Position numbers and translations under genes: made by a program | Notes under the pieces: model-generated | What the model saw: only the letters and a program-made list of their open reading frames with translations | What the model was told of the DNA's origin: nothing | Database searches by the model: none | Assembly (NCBI GenBank): GCA_033855775.1 | Contig: JAWVFT010000131.1 | Coordinates: 1 to 22,613, forward strand | Source of the DNA: DASVTR01 sp033855775 | Lineage (GTDB): Bacteria > Acidobacteriota > Blastocatellia > Pyrinomonadales > Pyrinomonadaceae | Direction of reading: 5' to 3' | Length of the DNA: 22,613 bases | Part shown: positions 14,036 to 22,577 of the stretch, one piece after another | Numbering within the stretch: position 1 is the stretch's first letter | How the letters are laid out: each line of letters opens with the position of its first letter

Positions 14036-14115
14036 AGTCCAAAGTCTAAAGTCCAAAGTCCAAGGTCAAGAGCCGAGCTTTCTGACCTTGGACTTTAGGC
14101 TTTAGACTTTGGACT
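14036..14115. repeat. Heptamer-built palindrome
   Basis: Arms 14036-14068 and 14083-14115 are 33 bases each and complementary except for two positions, with a 14-base loop. The arms are made of AAAGTCC/AAAGTCT units, related to the palindrome at 9057-9181. It begins eight bases after the TPR gene stop. Confidence 0.88.
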
Positions 14116-14136
14116 ATCTTTTAATGCCTTTTGTCT

Positions 14137-14151
14137 TATAATAATTGTTCG
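14137..14151 (+). promoter_or_regulatory. Possible -10 region upstream of the kinase
   Basis: A consensus TATAAT (14137-14142) lies about 20 bases before the kinase start. No good -35 is found at 17 bases. The following ATAATTGTTCG (14141-14151) also occurs upstream of pepA (20919-20929). Confidence 0.4.
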
Positions 14152-14162
14152 GCTAATCGAGC

Positions 14163-15923
14163 GTGGGTGCGGGGTGGCTTGAGTTGGCGAGCGGAACTAT
14201 TATCGGCAACTACCGGATTGGCGAGCGAATCGGCCAGGGCGGGATGGGCGTTGTCTATCGCGGCCAGCATTTGAAGCTGCCGCGCGAGGTGGCCGTCAAA
14301 TCCATCAACGCGACAGACCAACGCAACGCCCGCCGCCTCAAGGCGCGCTTCGAGAAGGAAGCCTTCGTCCAGTCGCAGCTTGACCATCCGAACATCGTCA
14401 AGGTCTACGACTACATTGCCGCCGAGCAGACATACTACATCGTCATGGAGTATGTCGAAGGTCGCGCTCTGTCCAGCCTGCTCGCGCGTGAAATCACGCC
14501 GCTGCCCACACAGCGCGCCCTGGACCTCTTCGAACAAATCCTCAAGGCTCTCACCTACGCGCAGAACTTCGATTACCGCGACCAAAATAATTCGCTGCAT
14601 CACGGCTTGATTCACCGCGACCTGAAGCCGGGAAATATTCTCGTCACGGCTGACGACCGCGTGAAGATTACAGACTTCGGCATCGTCAAACTGGTCGGCT
14701 CCGAACAAACCGGCTCGCTCAACGGAGCCTACGGCTCGCCCGAATATGTCTCGCCCGAACAAGCGCAGGACAAGGAAGTTGACATCCGCTCGGACATCTA
14801 TTCGCTCGGCATCATCCTCTACGAAATGCTGACCGGCGAGCCGCCTTTCTGCTGCAACGTCGACGCGCGCTCGCAGATAGAAATCCTGCAAGCGCACCTG
14901 CACAAAGCCCCGCGCCCGCCTTCGGAGATTAACTCGCAGGTGACGCCGGACATCGAAGCCGTCATCCTTCGCGCGCTTGAGAAAGCGCCGGAGCGACGCT
15001 TTCCTAACGCCGCAGAGTTCTGGCGCGCTCTGCGCCGCGCGCGCAACCTGGACACAAGCGGCCTCGAAGAGATTGAGAACGCGCAACTCGCTTCGCGCAA
15101 CGCGACGGGCACGCACGAACTCTTCGAGCCTGTGACGAGACACGTCGAACGCGAGAACTACGACACGCAGCCGATTGGCAGCGTCACCTGCGCGGAATGC
15201 GGAGCGAAGGCCGCGCTCGCGGACAAGCATTGCAAAGCGTGCGGCCACGAATTGAGCGCGTCGCCAGCCACCGTCAAGCTGACCATGCAAGAAGCGGCGG
15301 AGGGCGCGCGCCGTCGCGGCCTCAAGCTCTGGCTGGTCGGCGGCGTCGCCACGCTCGCCCTGCTTTCGACCGCCATCTTTTTCGCGCGCCGCGCCAGCGC
15401 GCCCGTCGCCGAAAACTCGCCAACGATTGCCGCACGGCCTTCGTCGTCGCCTGTGCCTGCCTCCGCTCTGGTTGAACTAAAGCCTGCGAGCGTCAGCGTT
15501 GATTCGAGCTTCGACGGCTACAGCGCGCGCCCTTTGACCGACGGCGAAACGGATGTCAAACGCATCGCGCGCCTTCGTTATAACGAAGGCAACTGGGCCT
15601 CGACCGAAACCGGCGAGCCGCACTGGATTGAACTCAATTTCGACAGGCCGACGCGTATCGCCGCCGTCTACGTTTACTGGGGCTTCGACAAAAATCGTTT
15701 CATGCCGTCGCGCCGCGTCGAACTGCAATCGCCGGACGCGCAAGGGCAGTGGCAAGCCGTTTCGACCATCGAGCCGAACAACGACCACGACCGGATGGCC
15801 TTCGATTTCTCGCCGGTCACAACCGAACGCCTGCGCATCTTCCAGCCCACGCAGCAAGGGCCGACCAATCGCCCCTTCGTCATGTGGGTGCGCGAAGTGA
15901 AAATTTACGGCGTCAACGAATAA
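14163..15923 (+). CDS. Transmembrane Ser/Thr protein kinase with discoidin-like outer domain
   Basis: The 586-residue product has a Hanks-type kinase domain (about 15-290): glycine loop IGQGGMGVVY, VAVKSI lysine, HRDLKPGNILV catalytic loop, DFG, and YGSPEYVSPEQ in place of APE. Before HRD there is an insertion (NFDYRDQNNSLHHG) longer than usual. Then come a zinc ribbon (CAECG-x-CKACG type, near 345), a membrane helix (LWLVGGVATLALLSTAIFF, about 395-413), a Pro/Ser linker and an extracytoplasmic beta domain. That domain contains NEGNWASTETGEPHWIELNF and ends WVREVKIYG, typical of F5/8 type C (discoidin) domains that bind sugars or surfaces. It likely signals an external ligand to the cytoplasm. 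GTG 14163 is the start; TTG 14184 is an alternative. Confidence 0.88.
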   Translation: MGAGWLELASGTIIGNYRIGERIGQGGMGVVYRGQHLKLPREVAVKSINATDQRNARRLKARFEKEAFVQSQLDHPNIVKVYDYIAAEQTYYIVMEYVEGRALSSLLAREITPLPTQRALDLFEQILKALTYAQNFDYRDQNNSLHHGLIHRDLKPGNILVTADDRVKITDFGIVKLVGSEQTGSLNGAYGSPEYVSPEQAQDKEVDIRSDIYSLGIILYEMLTGEPPFCCNVDARSQIEILQAHLHKAPRPPSEINSQVTPDIEAVILRALEKAPERRFPNAAEFWRALRRARNLDTSGLEEIENAQLASRNATGTHELFEPVTRHVERENYDTQPIGSVTCAECGAKAALADKHCKACGHELSASPATVKLTMQEAAEGARRRGLKLWLVGGVATLALLSTAIFFARRASAPVAENSPTIAARPSSSPVPASALVELKPASVSVDSSFDGYSARPLTDGETDVKRIARLRYNEGNWASTETGEPHWIELNFDRPTRIAAVYVYWGFDKNRFMPSRRVELQSPDAQGQWQAVSTIEPNNDHDRMAFDFSPVTTERLRIFQPTQQGPTNRPFVMWVREVKIYGVNE

Positions 15924-16083
15924 GCCGCGACGAAGTAGAAGCGAACAAATCTTTCATGCGCCCGCGCCTGAAACCATCTTGAAACTATCTTCGGTCGCAC
16001 GCGCGCAGACTCTAAGGCTGCGCGAGCCTCGCTTTCATCGTTTCCCAAATCAAGCTATAGTTGACCGCGTTCATTTGAATCAT

Positions 16084-17319
16084 ATGCTCACAGCAGAAAT
16101 CATCGCCATCGGTTCGGAACTGTTGACGCCTGACCGCGCGGACACCAACAGCCTCTGGCTGACCGAAAAGCTGAACGGCATCGGCATCGAGGTCAAGCTC
16201 AAAACCATCGTCGGCGACGACGATGCGCGGCTTGAGGAAGCCATCAAAGATTCGCTCAGGCGTTCGCGCGTCGTGATCATGACGGGCGGGCTTGGCCCCA
16301 CCGAAGACGACATCACGCGCAAGGTGGCGGCCCGCGCCCTGGGGCGACGACTGAAGCTCGACGAAAAAGTTCTGGAAGAAATCAGCGCGCGGTTCCTGAG
16401 CTTTGGCCGCTCGATGCCGCAGATAAATTCGCGGCAGGCGATGGTTATCGAAGGCGCGGAAGTCCTCAATAATCCGAACGGCACCGCGCCCGGCATGCGC
16501 ATCGAGCACGACAATCGCTCGGTCGTCTTGCTGCCGGGGCCGCCGCGCGAGATGCGACCGATGTTCGAGGCGCACGTGCTGCCGCGGCTGGCTTTGAAGA
16601 CGGGCGACGTGCGCGTCGTCAGGCGCGTGCTGCGCGTGGCGGGCATGGGCGAATCGGCTCTGGACGAACGCATCGCGCCCGTCTATACGCAGTATAAAAA
16701 TCCGCAGACGACCATTCTCTTCAATCGCAGCGAGATTGAGATTCACCTGACGGCGCAGGCCAGGACCGAACAGGAAGCGGAGCTTTTGCTGGACGGCCTT
16801 GCCGGACAGATAGAAGAAAAGCTCGGCCACTCTATCTTCGCTTTTCGCGGCGAGACGATGGAGCAAGTCGTGGGCCTGCGCCTTGCGGTCAACGGCTTCA
16901 CGCTGGCTGTCGCCGAAAGCTGCACGGGCGGGCTTATCGCAGAACGTTTGACGGAAGTTCCCGGCTCCTCCGTCTACTTCATGGAAGGCGTCGTCGCCTA
17001 TTCGAACGAAGCCAAGACGAGGACGCTCGGCGTTGACCCGGAATTGATTGCGCGCTTCGGGGCCGTCAGCGCGGAGGTCGCGGAGGCGATGGCCGAAGGC
17101 GTGCGCGGGCGTGCCGACACAGACTTTGGCATCTCCGTGACGGGCATCGCGGGGCCGGGCGGAGGCTCGGACGAGAAGCCGGTCGGCCTCGTCTACATCG
17201 CTCTCGCCGACGACGCGCACACGGAGCATCGCAAGCTCATGCTGCCCGGCGACCGTCACCTCATTCGCTGGCGCGCTTCGCAAGCGGCACTGGACCTCCT
17301 GCGCCGTCGTTTGATTTAA
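16084..17319 (+). CDS. cinA: CinA: ADP-ribose pyrophosphatase / nicotinamide-nucleotide amidase
   Basis: The 411-residue product has both CinA halves. The N-terminal MoCF-like domain begins MLTAEIIAIGSELLTPDRAD and contains GGLGPTEDDITRKV and LLPGPPREMRPMF. It hydrolyses ADP-ribose or related pyrophosphates. The C-terminal domain contains AESCTGGLIAERLTEVPGSS and VTGIAGPGGGSDEKPVGLVY and deamidates NMN in pyridine nucleotide recycling. ATG 16084 starts the canonical N terminus, and the open frame back to 15979 is not needed. The kinase lies upstream and plsY downstream. Despite the historical name, competence is not implied. Confidence 0.95.
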   Translation: MLTAEIIAIGSELLTPDRADTNSLWLTEKLNGIGIEVKLKTIVGDDDARLEEAIKDSLRRSRVVIMTGGLGPTEDDITRKVAARALGRRLKLDEKVLEEISARFLSFGRSMPQINSRQAMVIEGAEVLNNPNGTAPGMRIEHDNRSVVLLPGPPREMRPMFEAHVLPRLALKTGDVRVVRRVLRVAGMGESALDERIAPVYTQYKNPQTTILFNRSEIEIHLTAQARTEQEAELLLDGLAGQIEEKLGHSIFAFRGETMEQVVGLRLAVNGFTLAVAESCTGGLIAERLTEVPGSSVYFMEGVVAYSNEAKTRTLGVDPELIARFGAVSAEVAEAMAEGVRGRADTDFGISVTGIAGPGGGSDEKPVGLVYIALADDAHTEHRKLMLPGDRHLIRWRASQAALDLLRRRLI

Positions 17320-17442
17320 GTTGATGGCGGTCGTCAAGTTGTCGCTTCCGTTCGAGCGCGCCGCTTTGAAGCGTCGCTTGTTTGCGTTGAAGAACAAAGG
17401 GCGACTGGCGATTGAACAAGGACAGTTAGCGGAGAGCTTTCG

Positions 17443-18057
17443 ATGCGTCCCGTGCTGGTTCTGATTGCCGCGTACTTGCTCGGCTCGATTCCGTTCGGGT
17501 ATCTCGTCGTGCGCGCGAAGGAAGGCGCGGACGTGCGCGCGGGCGGCTCCGGCGGAACAGGCGCGACGAACGTTTCAAGGCGCGCTGGAAAATGGGCGGG
17601 CGTCCTGACGCTCTTGCTCGACGCCGCGAAGGGCGCGTTCGCCGTCTGGCTGGCGCGAGCCTTGACGACGCCCGACATGGGCATCAACTGGTATGTGGCT
17701 GCGGCTGCCTTCATCGTCGTCATTGGTCATTGCTTTCCAGTGTGGTTGGGCTTTCGCGGCGGCAAGGGCGTGGCGACGGGCGTCGGCGTCTTCTTAGGAC
17801 TCTCGCCGCTGGCGCTGGCGTTGGCGGCTGCGGTCTTTCTGCTCGTCGTCCTGACGACGCGCTATATTTCGCTCGGCTCCATCACGGCGGCGGCGGCCTT
17901 TCCTTTGTGCGTCTGGCTGCTGAACATCTTCACGCGGCGTGTGGAAGAGTTCGCGCCCGTCATGACGACGGCCCTCGCCAGTGGCGCGCTCATCATCTTT
18001 ATGCACCGCGCCAACATCGGCAGGCTGTTGAGCGGAACCGAGAGCAAGTTTAAGTGA
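17443..18057 (+). CDS. plsY: Glycerol-3-phosphate acyltransferase PlsY
   Basis: PlsY transfers an acyl group from acyl-phosphate to glycerol-3-phosphate, the first step of phospholipid synthesis in the inner membrane. The 204-residue product has the expected multi-pass hydrophobic profile and the three loop motifs: GGSGGTGATNVSRRAGK, GHCFPVWLGFRGGKGVATG and TRYISLGSI, and ends HRANIGRLLSGTESK. The first motif is usually GSGN-x-GATN; here the Asn is replaced by Gly. It is followed about 110 bases later by gpsA, which makes its substrate, so the pair is a functional unit. Confidence 0.95.
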   Translation: MRPVLVLIAAYLLGSIPFGYLVVRAKEGADVRAGGSGGTGATNVSRRAGKWAGVLTLLLDAAKGAFAVWLARALTTPDMGINWYVAAAAFIVVIGHCFPVWLGFRGGKGVATGVGVFLGLSPLALALAAAVFLLVVLTTRYISLGSITAAAAFPLCVWLLNIFTRRVEEFAPVMTTALASGALIIFMHRANIGRLLSGTESKFK

Positions 18058-18168
18058 AAGGATAAAAGGCGACGGCGACGAGCGATGAAGGACGAGCTAA
18101 AGGAAGCTTGACCTTCGTGCATCTTTCATCGCACATCTTTCATCGTTCGCGCTTCGTCGTTAGCTGTG

Positions 18169-19176
18169 ATGAGTCGTCTGGCGATTATCGGCGCGGGAAA
18201 CTGGGGAACGGCGTTGGGCATTGTCGCCGCGCGCGCGGGCCATGATGTTTGCTTCTGGTCGCGCAATGCTGAGGTCGTCGCGGGCATCAACGGCGAGCAT
18301 GTGAACAGAGTCTATCTTTCGTCGCAGTCGATGCCGGAAGGCGTGCGGGCGACGAGCGATTTCGGCGAGGCTTTAGACGGCGCGGAGCATGTGTTGCTGG
18401 CCGCGCCTTCGCACGTCACGCGCGGATTGCTGGAAGCGATGTTGCCGTTGCTCAAGCCGGAGATGCTCTTCACCAGCGCGACGAAGGGCATCGAGATTGA
18501 GACGGGCAAGCGCATCTCGGAGGTCGTGCGCGAAGTGGCGGGCGAGCGTTTCGCGCCGCGCTTCGTGTGTTTGTCGGGACCGTCGTTTGCGCAGGAAGTG
18601 GTCGCGGGACAGCCGACGGCGATTGTCGCCGCGAGCGATGTGTTGGATGACAGCCGCGCTGTGCAGGAGTTGTTGAGCTTTCAAAATCTGCGCGTCTACA
18701 CGAACGAAGACGTGACGGGAACGGAACTCGGCGGGGCCGTCAAAAACGTGATGGCGGTCGCCGCCGGAATCGTCGCGGGCCTCGGCCTCGGCACAAACAG
18801 CGTGGCTGCGCTCATCACGCGCGGGCTGTCGGAGATGACGCGCCTCGCGCTCGCCGAGGGCGCGCGGATGGAAACGCTGATGGGCCTCGCGGGACTTGGC
18901 GACCTCGTTCTCACCTGCACGGGCAGCCTCTCGCGCAATCGCTTCGTCGGGCAGGAACTCGGCAAAGGCCGCCCGCTCGTCGCCATCGTCGGCGGGATGA
19001 AGGAAGTCGCCGAAGGCGTCAAGACGACGCGCGCCGTCAAACAACTGGCCGCGCAACTCGGCGTCGAGATGCCGATAACGAATGAAGTCCACGCCGTCCT
19101 TTACGAAGGCAAGACGGCTCCTGACGCTGCCGAAGAGTTGATGACGCGACCTTTGCGCGGGGAGTTTGAAAGATAG
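18169..19176 (+). CDS. gpsA: Glycerol-3-phosphate dehydrogenase [NAD(P)+] GpsA
   Basis: GpsA reduces dihydroxyacetone phosphate to glycerol-3-phosphate for lipid synthesis. The 335-residue product starts with the nucleotide-binding MSRLAIIGAGNWGTALG. It then has SGPSFAQEVVAGQPTA, LGGAVKNVMAVAAGIVAGLG with the catalytic Lys, GLAGLGDLVLTCTG and SRNRFVGQELG. ATG 18169 is chosen over the adjacent GTG 18166. The stretch 18058-18168 upstream contains imperfect repeats (CATCTTTCATCG twice) instead of a clean ribosome binding site. It forms a pathway pair with plsY. Confidence 0.96.
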   Translation: MSRLAIIGAGNWGTALGIVAARAGHDVCFWSRNAEVVAGINGEHVNRVYLSSQSMPEGVRATSDFGEALDGAEHVLLAAPSHVTRGLLEAMLPLLKPEMLFTSATKGIEIETGKRISEVVREVAGERFAPRFVCLSGPSFAQEVVAGQPTAIVAASDVLDDSRAVQELLSFQNLRVYTNEDVTGTELGGAVKNVMAVAAGIVAGLGLGTNSVAALITRGLSEMTRLALAEGARMETLMGLAGLGDLVLTCTGSLSRNRFVGQELGKGRPLVAIVGGMKEVAEGVKTTRAVKQLAAQLGVEMPITNEVHAVLYEGKTAPDAAEELMTRPLRGEFER

Positions 19177-19250
19177 CTTTCAGGCTTCGAGTTTAAGGTT
19201 TCAAGGCTCATTGCTTGCGACTCGAAAACTTGAAGCTTGACATCGTTGCG

Positions 19251-20345
19251 ATGACGAACATCGGAAACATTATCGAGCGCAGTCAGGCGGGCGAAGAGCT
19301 TTCGCTTGATGACGTGACGGCGTTGCTGTCAGAACGTGACGCGGGCGCCTGCGTTGAGATGTACGCTGCGGCGGACGAGTTGAAGCGCGAGTTGTGGCAG
19401 GAGCGCGTCACCTACGTCGTCAACCTTAATCTGAATTTCACAAACATCTGCGGGCAGCATTGCGGCTTCTGCAATTTCCGGCGCGACGAGCGCGACGCAG
19501 ACGCTTATCGATTGACGATTGACGAATGCCTTCAGCGAATCGCGGCGCGTTCGTCGTATGGCATCACGGAGGTGACGATTCAGGGCGGGCTGGATGACGG
19601 CACGCCCGTCGAGTTTTATTACACGCTCGTGCGCGAAATCAAAGCGGCGTTTCCGCAACTTCACATACATGCTTTTTCGCCGGAAGAGATAGCTTACCTG
19701 CGCGAGCGCGGCGGCGGGTCGTATGCGCGCATCATCGAAGGCTTGCGCGCGGCGGGCCTCGGCACGATGCCGGGAACCGCCGCCGAGATTTTAGTTGACG
19801 ACGTGCGGCGGCGTTTGTGCAACGAGAAGGTGATGACGGATGATTGGTGCGAGATTGTCGAGACGGCGCACCGCGCCGGAGTGCGAACGACCTCGACGAT
19901 GATGTACGGCCACATCGAAACCATCGCGCAACGCGCAGAGCATCTACTGCGCCTGCTCGAAGTGCAGAGACGAACGGGCGGCTTCACTGAGTTTATACAA
20001 TTGCCGTTCGTGGCGGCGAACGCGCCCATCGCCATCAAGCGCGGGTTGAGCAGTCCCGCGCGCCGCGAGGCTTTGAACACAATCGCCGCCTCGCGCCTCT
20101 TGTTTCGCCGCGAACTGCCGCACATTCAAGCCGTCGCGTGGGTCAAGCGCGGATTGGACGAGGCAATCGCCAGCCTGCATTGCGGGGCAGATGATGTGGG
20201 CGGGACGTTGATTGAAGAGAACATCTCGCGCGCCGCAGGAGCCGCGCACGGCTCGTATGTTTCGGCGGCGGAGTTGCGCGAGCGCATCGCAGGCGAAGGC
20301 TTGCAGCCGTTTGAGCGCACGACGCTTTATGAGTTGCGAACGTAG
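19251..20345 (+). CDS. cofH: CofH: radical SAM subunit of FO synthase (F420 biosynthesis)
   Basis: CofH joins tyrosine to the diaminouracil precursor, giving the intermediate that CofG cyclises to FO, the deazaflavin core of coenzyme F420. The 364-residue product carries the radical SAM cluster motif CGQHCGFC (C-x3-C-x2-C) in NLNFTNICGQHCGFCNFRRD. It also has HIHAFSPEEI, GTMPGTAAEIL, TTSTMMYGHIE, FTEFIQLPF and DDVGGTLIEENISRAAGA. The last motif distinguishes CofH from the related menaquinone enzymes MqnC and MqnE. No cofG or other F420 gene is in the window. ATG 19251 has no clear ribosome binding site; its upstream bases are degenerate repeat sequence. Confidence 0.88.
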   Translation: MTNIGNIIERSQAGEELSLDDVTALLSERDAGACVEMYAAADELKRELWQERVTYVVNLNLNFTNICGQHCGFCNFRRDERDADAYRLTIDECLQRIAARSSYGITEVTIQGGLDDGTPVEFYYTLVREIKAAFPQLHIHAFSPEEIAYLRERGGGSYARIIEGLRAAGLGTMPGTAAEILVDDVRRRLCNEKVMTDDWCEIVETAHRAGVRTTSTMMYGHIETIAQRAEHLLRLLEVQRRTGGFTEFIQLPFVAANAPIAIKRGLSSPARREALNTIAASRLLFRRELPHIQAVAWVKRGLDEAIASLHCGADDVGGTLIEENISRAAGAAHGSYVSAAELRERIAGEGLQPFERTTLYELRT

Positions 20346-20359
20346 ATTCGGATTTGAGC

Positions 20360-20830
20360 ATGACAAAGATAACGGAAGAAAAATCTCTGGTCACGAACCG
20401 CGCCGCCTTTCACGAGTATCACATCTCGGACAAGTACGAAGCGGGCGTGGCTTTGACCGGAACGGAAGTCAAGAGCGTGCTGGACGGGCGCGTGCAGTTG
20501 AAGGACTCTTACGTCGCCGTCCGCGACGGCGAAGCATGGTTGTTCAATGCGCACATCTCGCCTTACTCGCACGGCAATCGCGAAAACCACGACCCGACGC
20601 GCACACGCAAGTTGCTGCTTCATCGCCGCGAGATCAGTCGCCTTGAGCAATCCACGACCATTCAGGGCATGACGCTCGTGGTCACGCGCATCTACGTCAA
20701 GAATGGCCGCGTCAAGCTGGAAATCGGCGTCGCCAAAGGCAAAAAGCTTTACGATAAACGCGAAACCGAAATGCGCCGCACGATTGACCGCGAGACGCGC
20801 GCGCAGTTGAAAGAACGAACCAACAGATAA
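20360..20830 (+). CDS. smpB: SsrA-binding protein SmpB
   Basis: SmpB binds tmRNA and delivers it to stalled ribosomes for trans-translation. The 156-residue product shows NRAAFHEYHISDKYEAGVAL, the TEVKS-x-L-x-GRVQLKDSYV core, HISPYSHGN, and KGKKLYDKRETEMRRTIDRE leading to the basic tail that inserts into the ribosome. Length is typical. ATG 20360 is preferred over TTG 20354. It begins 15 bases after the cofH stop, so cotranscription is likely. No tmRNA gene (ssrA) is visible in the window. Confidence 0.96.
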   Translation: MTKITEEKSLVTNRAAFHEYHISDKYEAGVALTGTEVKSVLDGRVQLKDSYVAVRDGEAWLFNAHISPYSHGNRENHDPTRTRKLLLHRREISRLEQSTTIQGMTLVVTRIYVKNGRVKLEIGVAKGKKLYDKRETEMRRTIDRETRAQLKERTNR

Positions 20831-20917
20831 AGAATCATTCGGTTATCAAAAAACAACAAAAACGCTTCAATACTAAACGACCTATGACGCATGGACGAAC
20901 CGCTTCAGACCATTTAC

Positions 20918-20929
20918 TATAATTGTTCG
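20918..20929 (+). promoter_or_regulatory. Possible -10 region upstream of pepA
   Basis: A consensus TATAAT (20918-20923) lies about 80 bases before pepA. The best -35 (TGGACG at 20892) is spaced 20 bases away, which is long. It overlaps ATAATTGTTCG, also seen upstream of the kinase gene. Confidence 0.4.
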
Positions 20930-21000
20930 CTATTCATAGGGATTTAAAATTGGTCGTTGGCGGTTGATTGCTGAACGCTTTTGATGGAGAGGAATGAAAT

Positions 21001-22542
21001 ATGGACGTGCAAGTGAGCACTGGAACGTTGAAGGAACAGGATGCGCAGGCTCTGGCCATCGCTGTTTTCAAGGACGAAAAGGCTGATGAAGGATTCTTGA
21101 AAGAACTGGACGCGGCGACCGGAGGACTAATCACATCCGTCATTGAATCCGAAGAGTTGAAAGGCAAAGAGGGCGAGACTGTCTACGCGCATCTCGTCGG
21201 CAGCGATGGCGGCTTGAAGGCGCGGCGGCTGTTGTTAATTGGCGTCGGCGCGCGTGAAGAGTACGGGACGGCTCAGGTGTCGCAGATGGCCGGAACCGCC
21301 GCGCGCATTCTGCGCAGCAAAAATATCAAGACCGTGGCTCTCGTCGCGCGCGCCGAAGGAGATGCCGAGAAGTTTGCCGCCGCGGCTGCCGAAGGCGCCG
21401 TGATGGGACTCTTCGAGCCGGATAAATATCGCACGATGGAGAAAGAAGAGCGCGTCATCGAGCGCCTCGTCGTCAACGTCGAGGGCGCAGAGGAAGAGGC
21501 TCTCAAGCGTGGGGCGGAGCGCGGGCGCATCATCGGCGAGAGCGTCAATTTCACGCGCGAGTTATCAAACGAGCCGGGCGCGTACCTGACGCCTACGGAC
21601 ATGGCCGACCGCGCGCGCGACATCGCCACCGAGTTTGGCTTGAGCGTTGACGTGCTGGACGAAGCGCGCATGGAGCAGGAAGGCATGGGAGCCTTGCTCA
21701 GCGTCTCGCGCGGCTCAGAGCAACCCGCGAAGTTGATTATCTTGAAGTACACGCCGCGCGATGCCACGCATGACGACGACAACCTGTTGGCTTTTGTCGG
21801 AAAGGGAATCACGTTTGATTCCGGCGGCATCTCGCTGAAGCCCGGCGAGAACATGGAGTTGATGAAGTACGACATGACGGGCGGCGCGACCGTGCTCGGA
21901 GCGATGCGCGCCATCGCGCAATTGAAGCCCTCGATTGCCGTGCTCGGCGTCGTGCCATCCTCCGAGAATCTTCCTTCCGGCAAAGCCACCAAGCCCGGCG
22001 ATGTCGTCAAAGCGATGTCGGGCAAGACCATCGAAATCATCAACACAGACGCCGAAGGCCGCCTGATTCTGTCAGACGCCATCTGCTACGCCAAGAAACT
22101 TGGAGCCAAGCGCATCATTGATATGGCGACGCTGACCGGCGCCGTCTCCATCGCGCTCGGCGATGTCAACACGGCGATTCTCGGCACAGACCAGGCGCTA
22201 ATCAACGAGGTCATCGAAGCGGGGCGCGAGGTCGGCGAGAAGTTCTGGCAACTGCCGCTCGATAAAGAGTACACGAAGCAGATTAAGTCCGACATCGCCG
22301 ATATTAAGAACGTCGGCGGGCGCAAGGCCGGAACCATCACCGCCGCAGCTTTCCTCAAGGAGTTTGCCGACGGCGTTTCGTGGGCGCATCTGGACATCGC
22401 CGGAACGGCTTGGGGCGACGACGCCAAACCCTTCCGCGCCAAAGGCCCGACCGGCATCGCCGTCCGCACGCTCATCAACATCGTAGACCGCGAAGCAAAC
22501 TCGCGCTCCAACGGCAGCAACAACTCAGGGCCGCAAAGCTAG
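21001..22542 (+). CDS. pepA: Leucyl aminopeptidase PepA (family M17)
   Basis: PepA removes N-terminal residues, especially leucine, using two metal ions; it forms a cytoplasmic hexamer and in some bacteria also binds DNA. The 513-residue product has the usual two-domain layout. A variable N-terminal domain is followed by the catalytic domain with GKGITFDSGGISLKPG, MKYDMTGGATVLGAM and the family signature NTDAEGRLILSDA. It ends after DIAGTAW and FRAKGPTGIAVRTL with a Ser/Asn tail. Acidic and Lys residues of both metal sites are present. Start ATG 21001 follows GAGAGGAAT closely. It ends about 35 bases before a strong hairpin. Confidence 0.96.
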   Translation: MDVQVSTGTLKEQDAQALAIAVFKDEKADEGFLKELDAATGGLITSVIESEELKGKEGETVYAHLVGSDGGLKARRLLLIGVGAREEYGTAQVSQMAGTAARILRSKNIKTVALVARAEGDAEKFAAAAAEGAVMGLFEPDKYRTMEKEERVIERLVVNVEGAEEEALKRGAERGRIIGESVNFTRELSNEPGAYLTPTDMADRARDIATEFGLSVDVLDEARMEQEGMGALLSVSRGSEQPAKLIILKYTPRDATHDDDNLLAFVGKGITFDSGGISLKPGENMELMKYDMTGGATVLGAMRAIAQLKPSIAVLGVVPSSENLPSGKATKPGDVVKAMSGKTIEIINTDAEGRLILSDAICYAKKLGAKRIIDMATLTGAVSIALGDVNTAILGTDQALINEVIEAGREVGEKFWQLPLDKEYTKQIKSDIADIKNVGGRKAGTITAAAFLKEFADGVSWAHLDIAGTAWGDDAKPFRAKGPTGIAVRTLINIVDREANSRSNGSNNSGPQS

Positions 22543-22577
22543 ACCACGCGCGAGCCTACGCTTTTAATTTGAACGGC

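Noticed and set aside
14136..15290. Long minus-strand open frame opposite the kinase gene
   Set aside because: It is a mirror of a GC-rich coding strand, full of Arg and Ala with no recognisable domain, while the plus strand encodes a clear kinase.
16012..17397. Long minus-strand open frame opposite cinA
   Set aside because: Same reason: cinA on the plus strand is unambiguous and the antisense product is low in family-like motifs.
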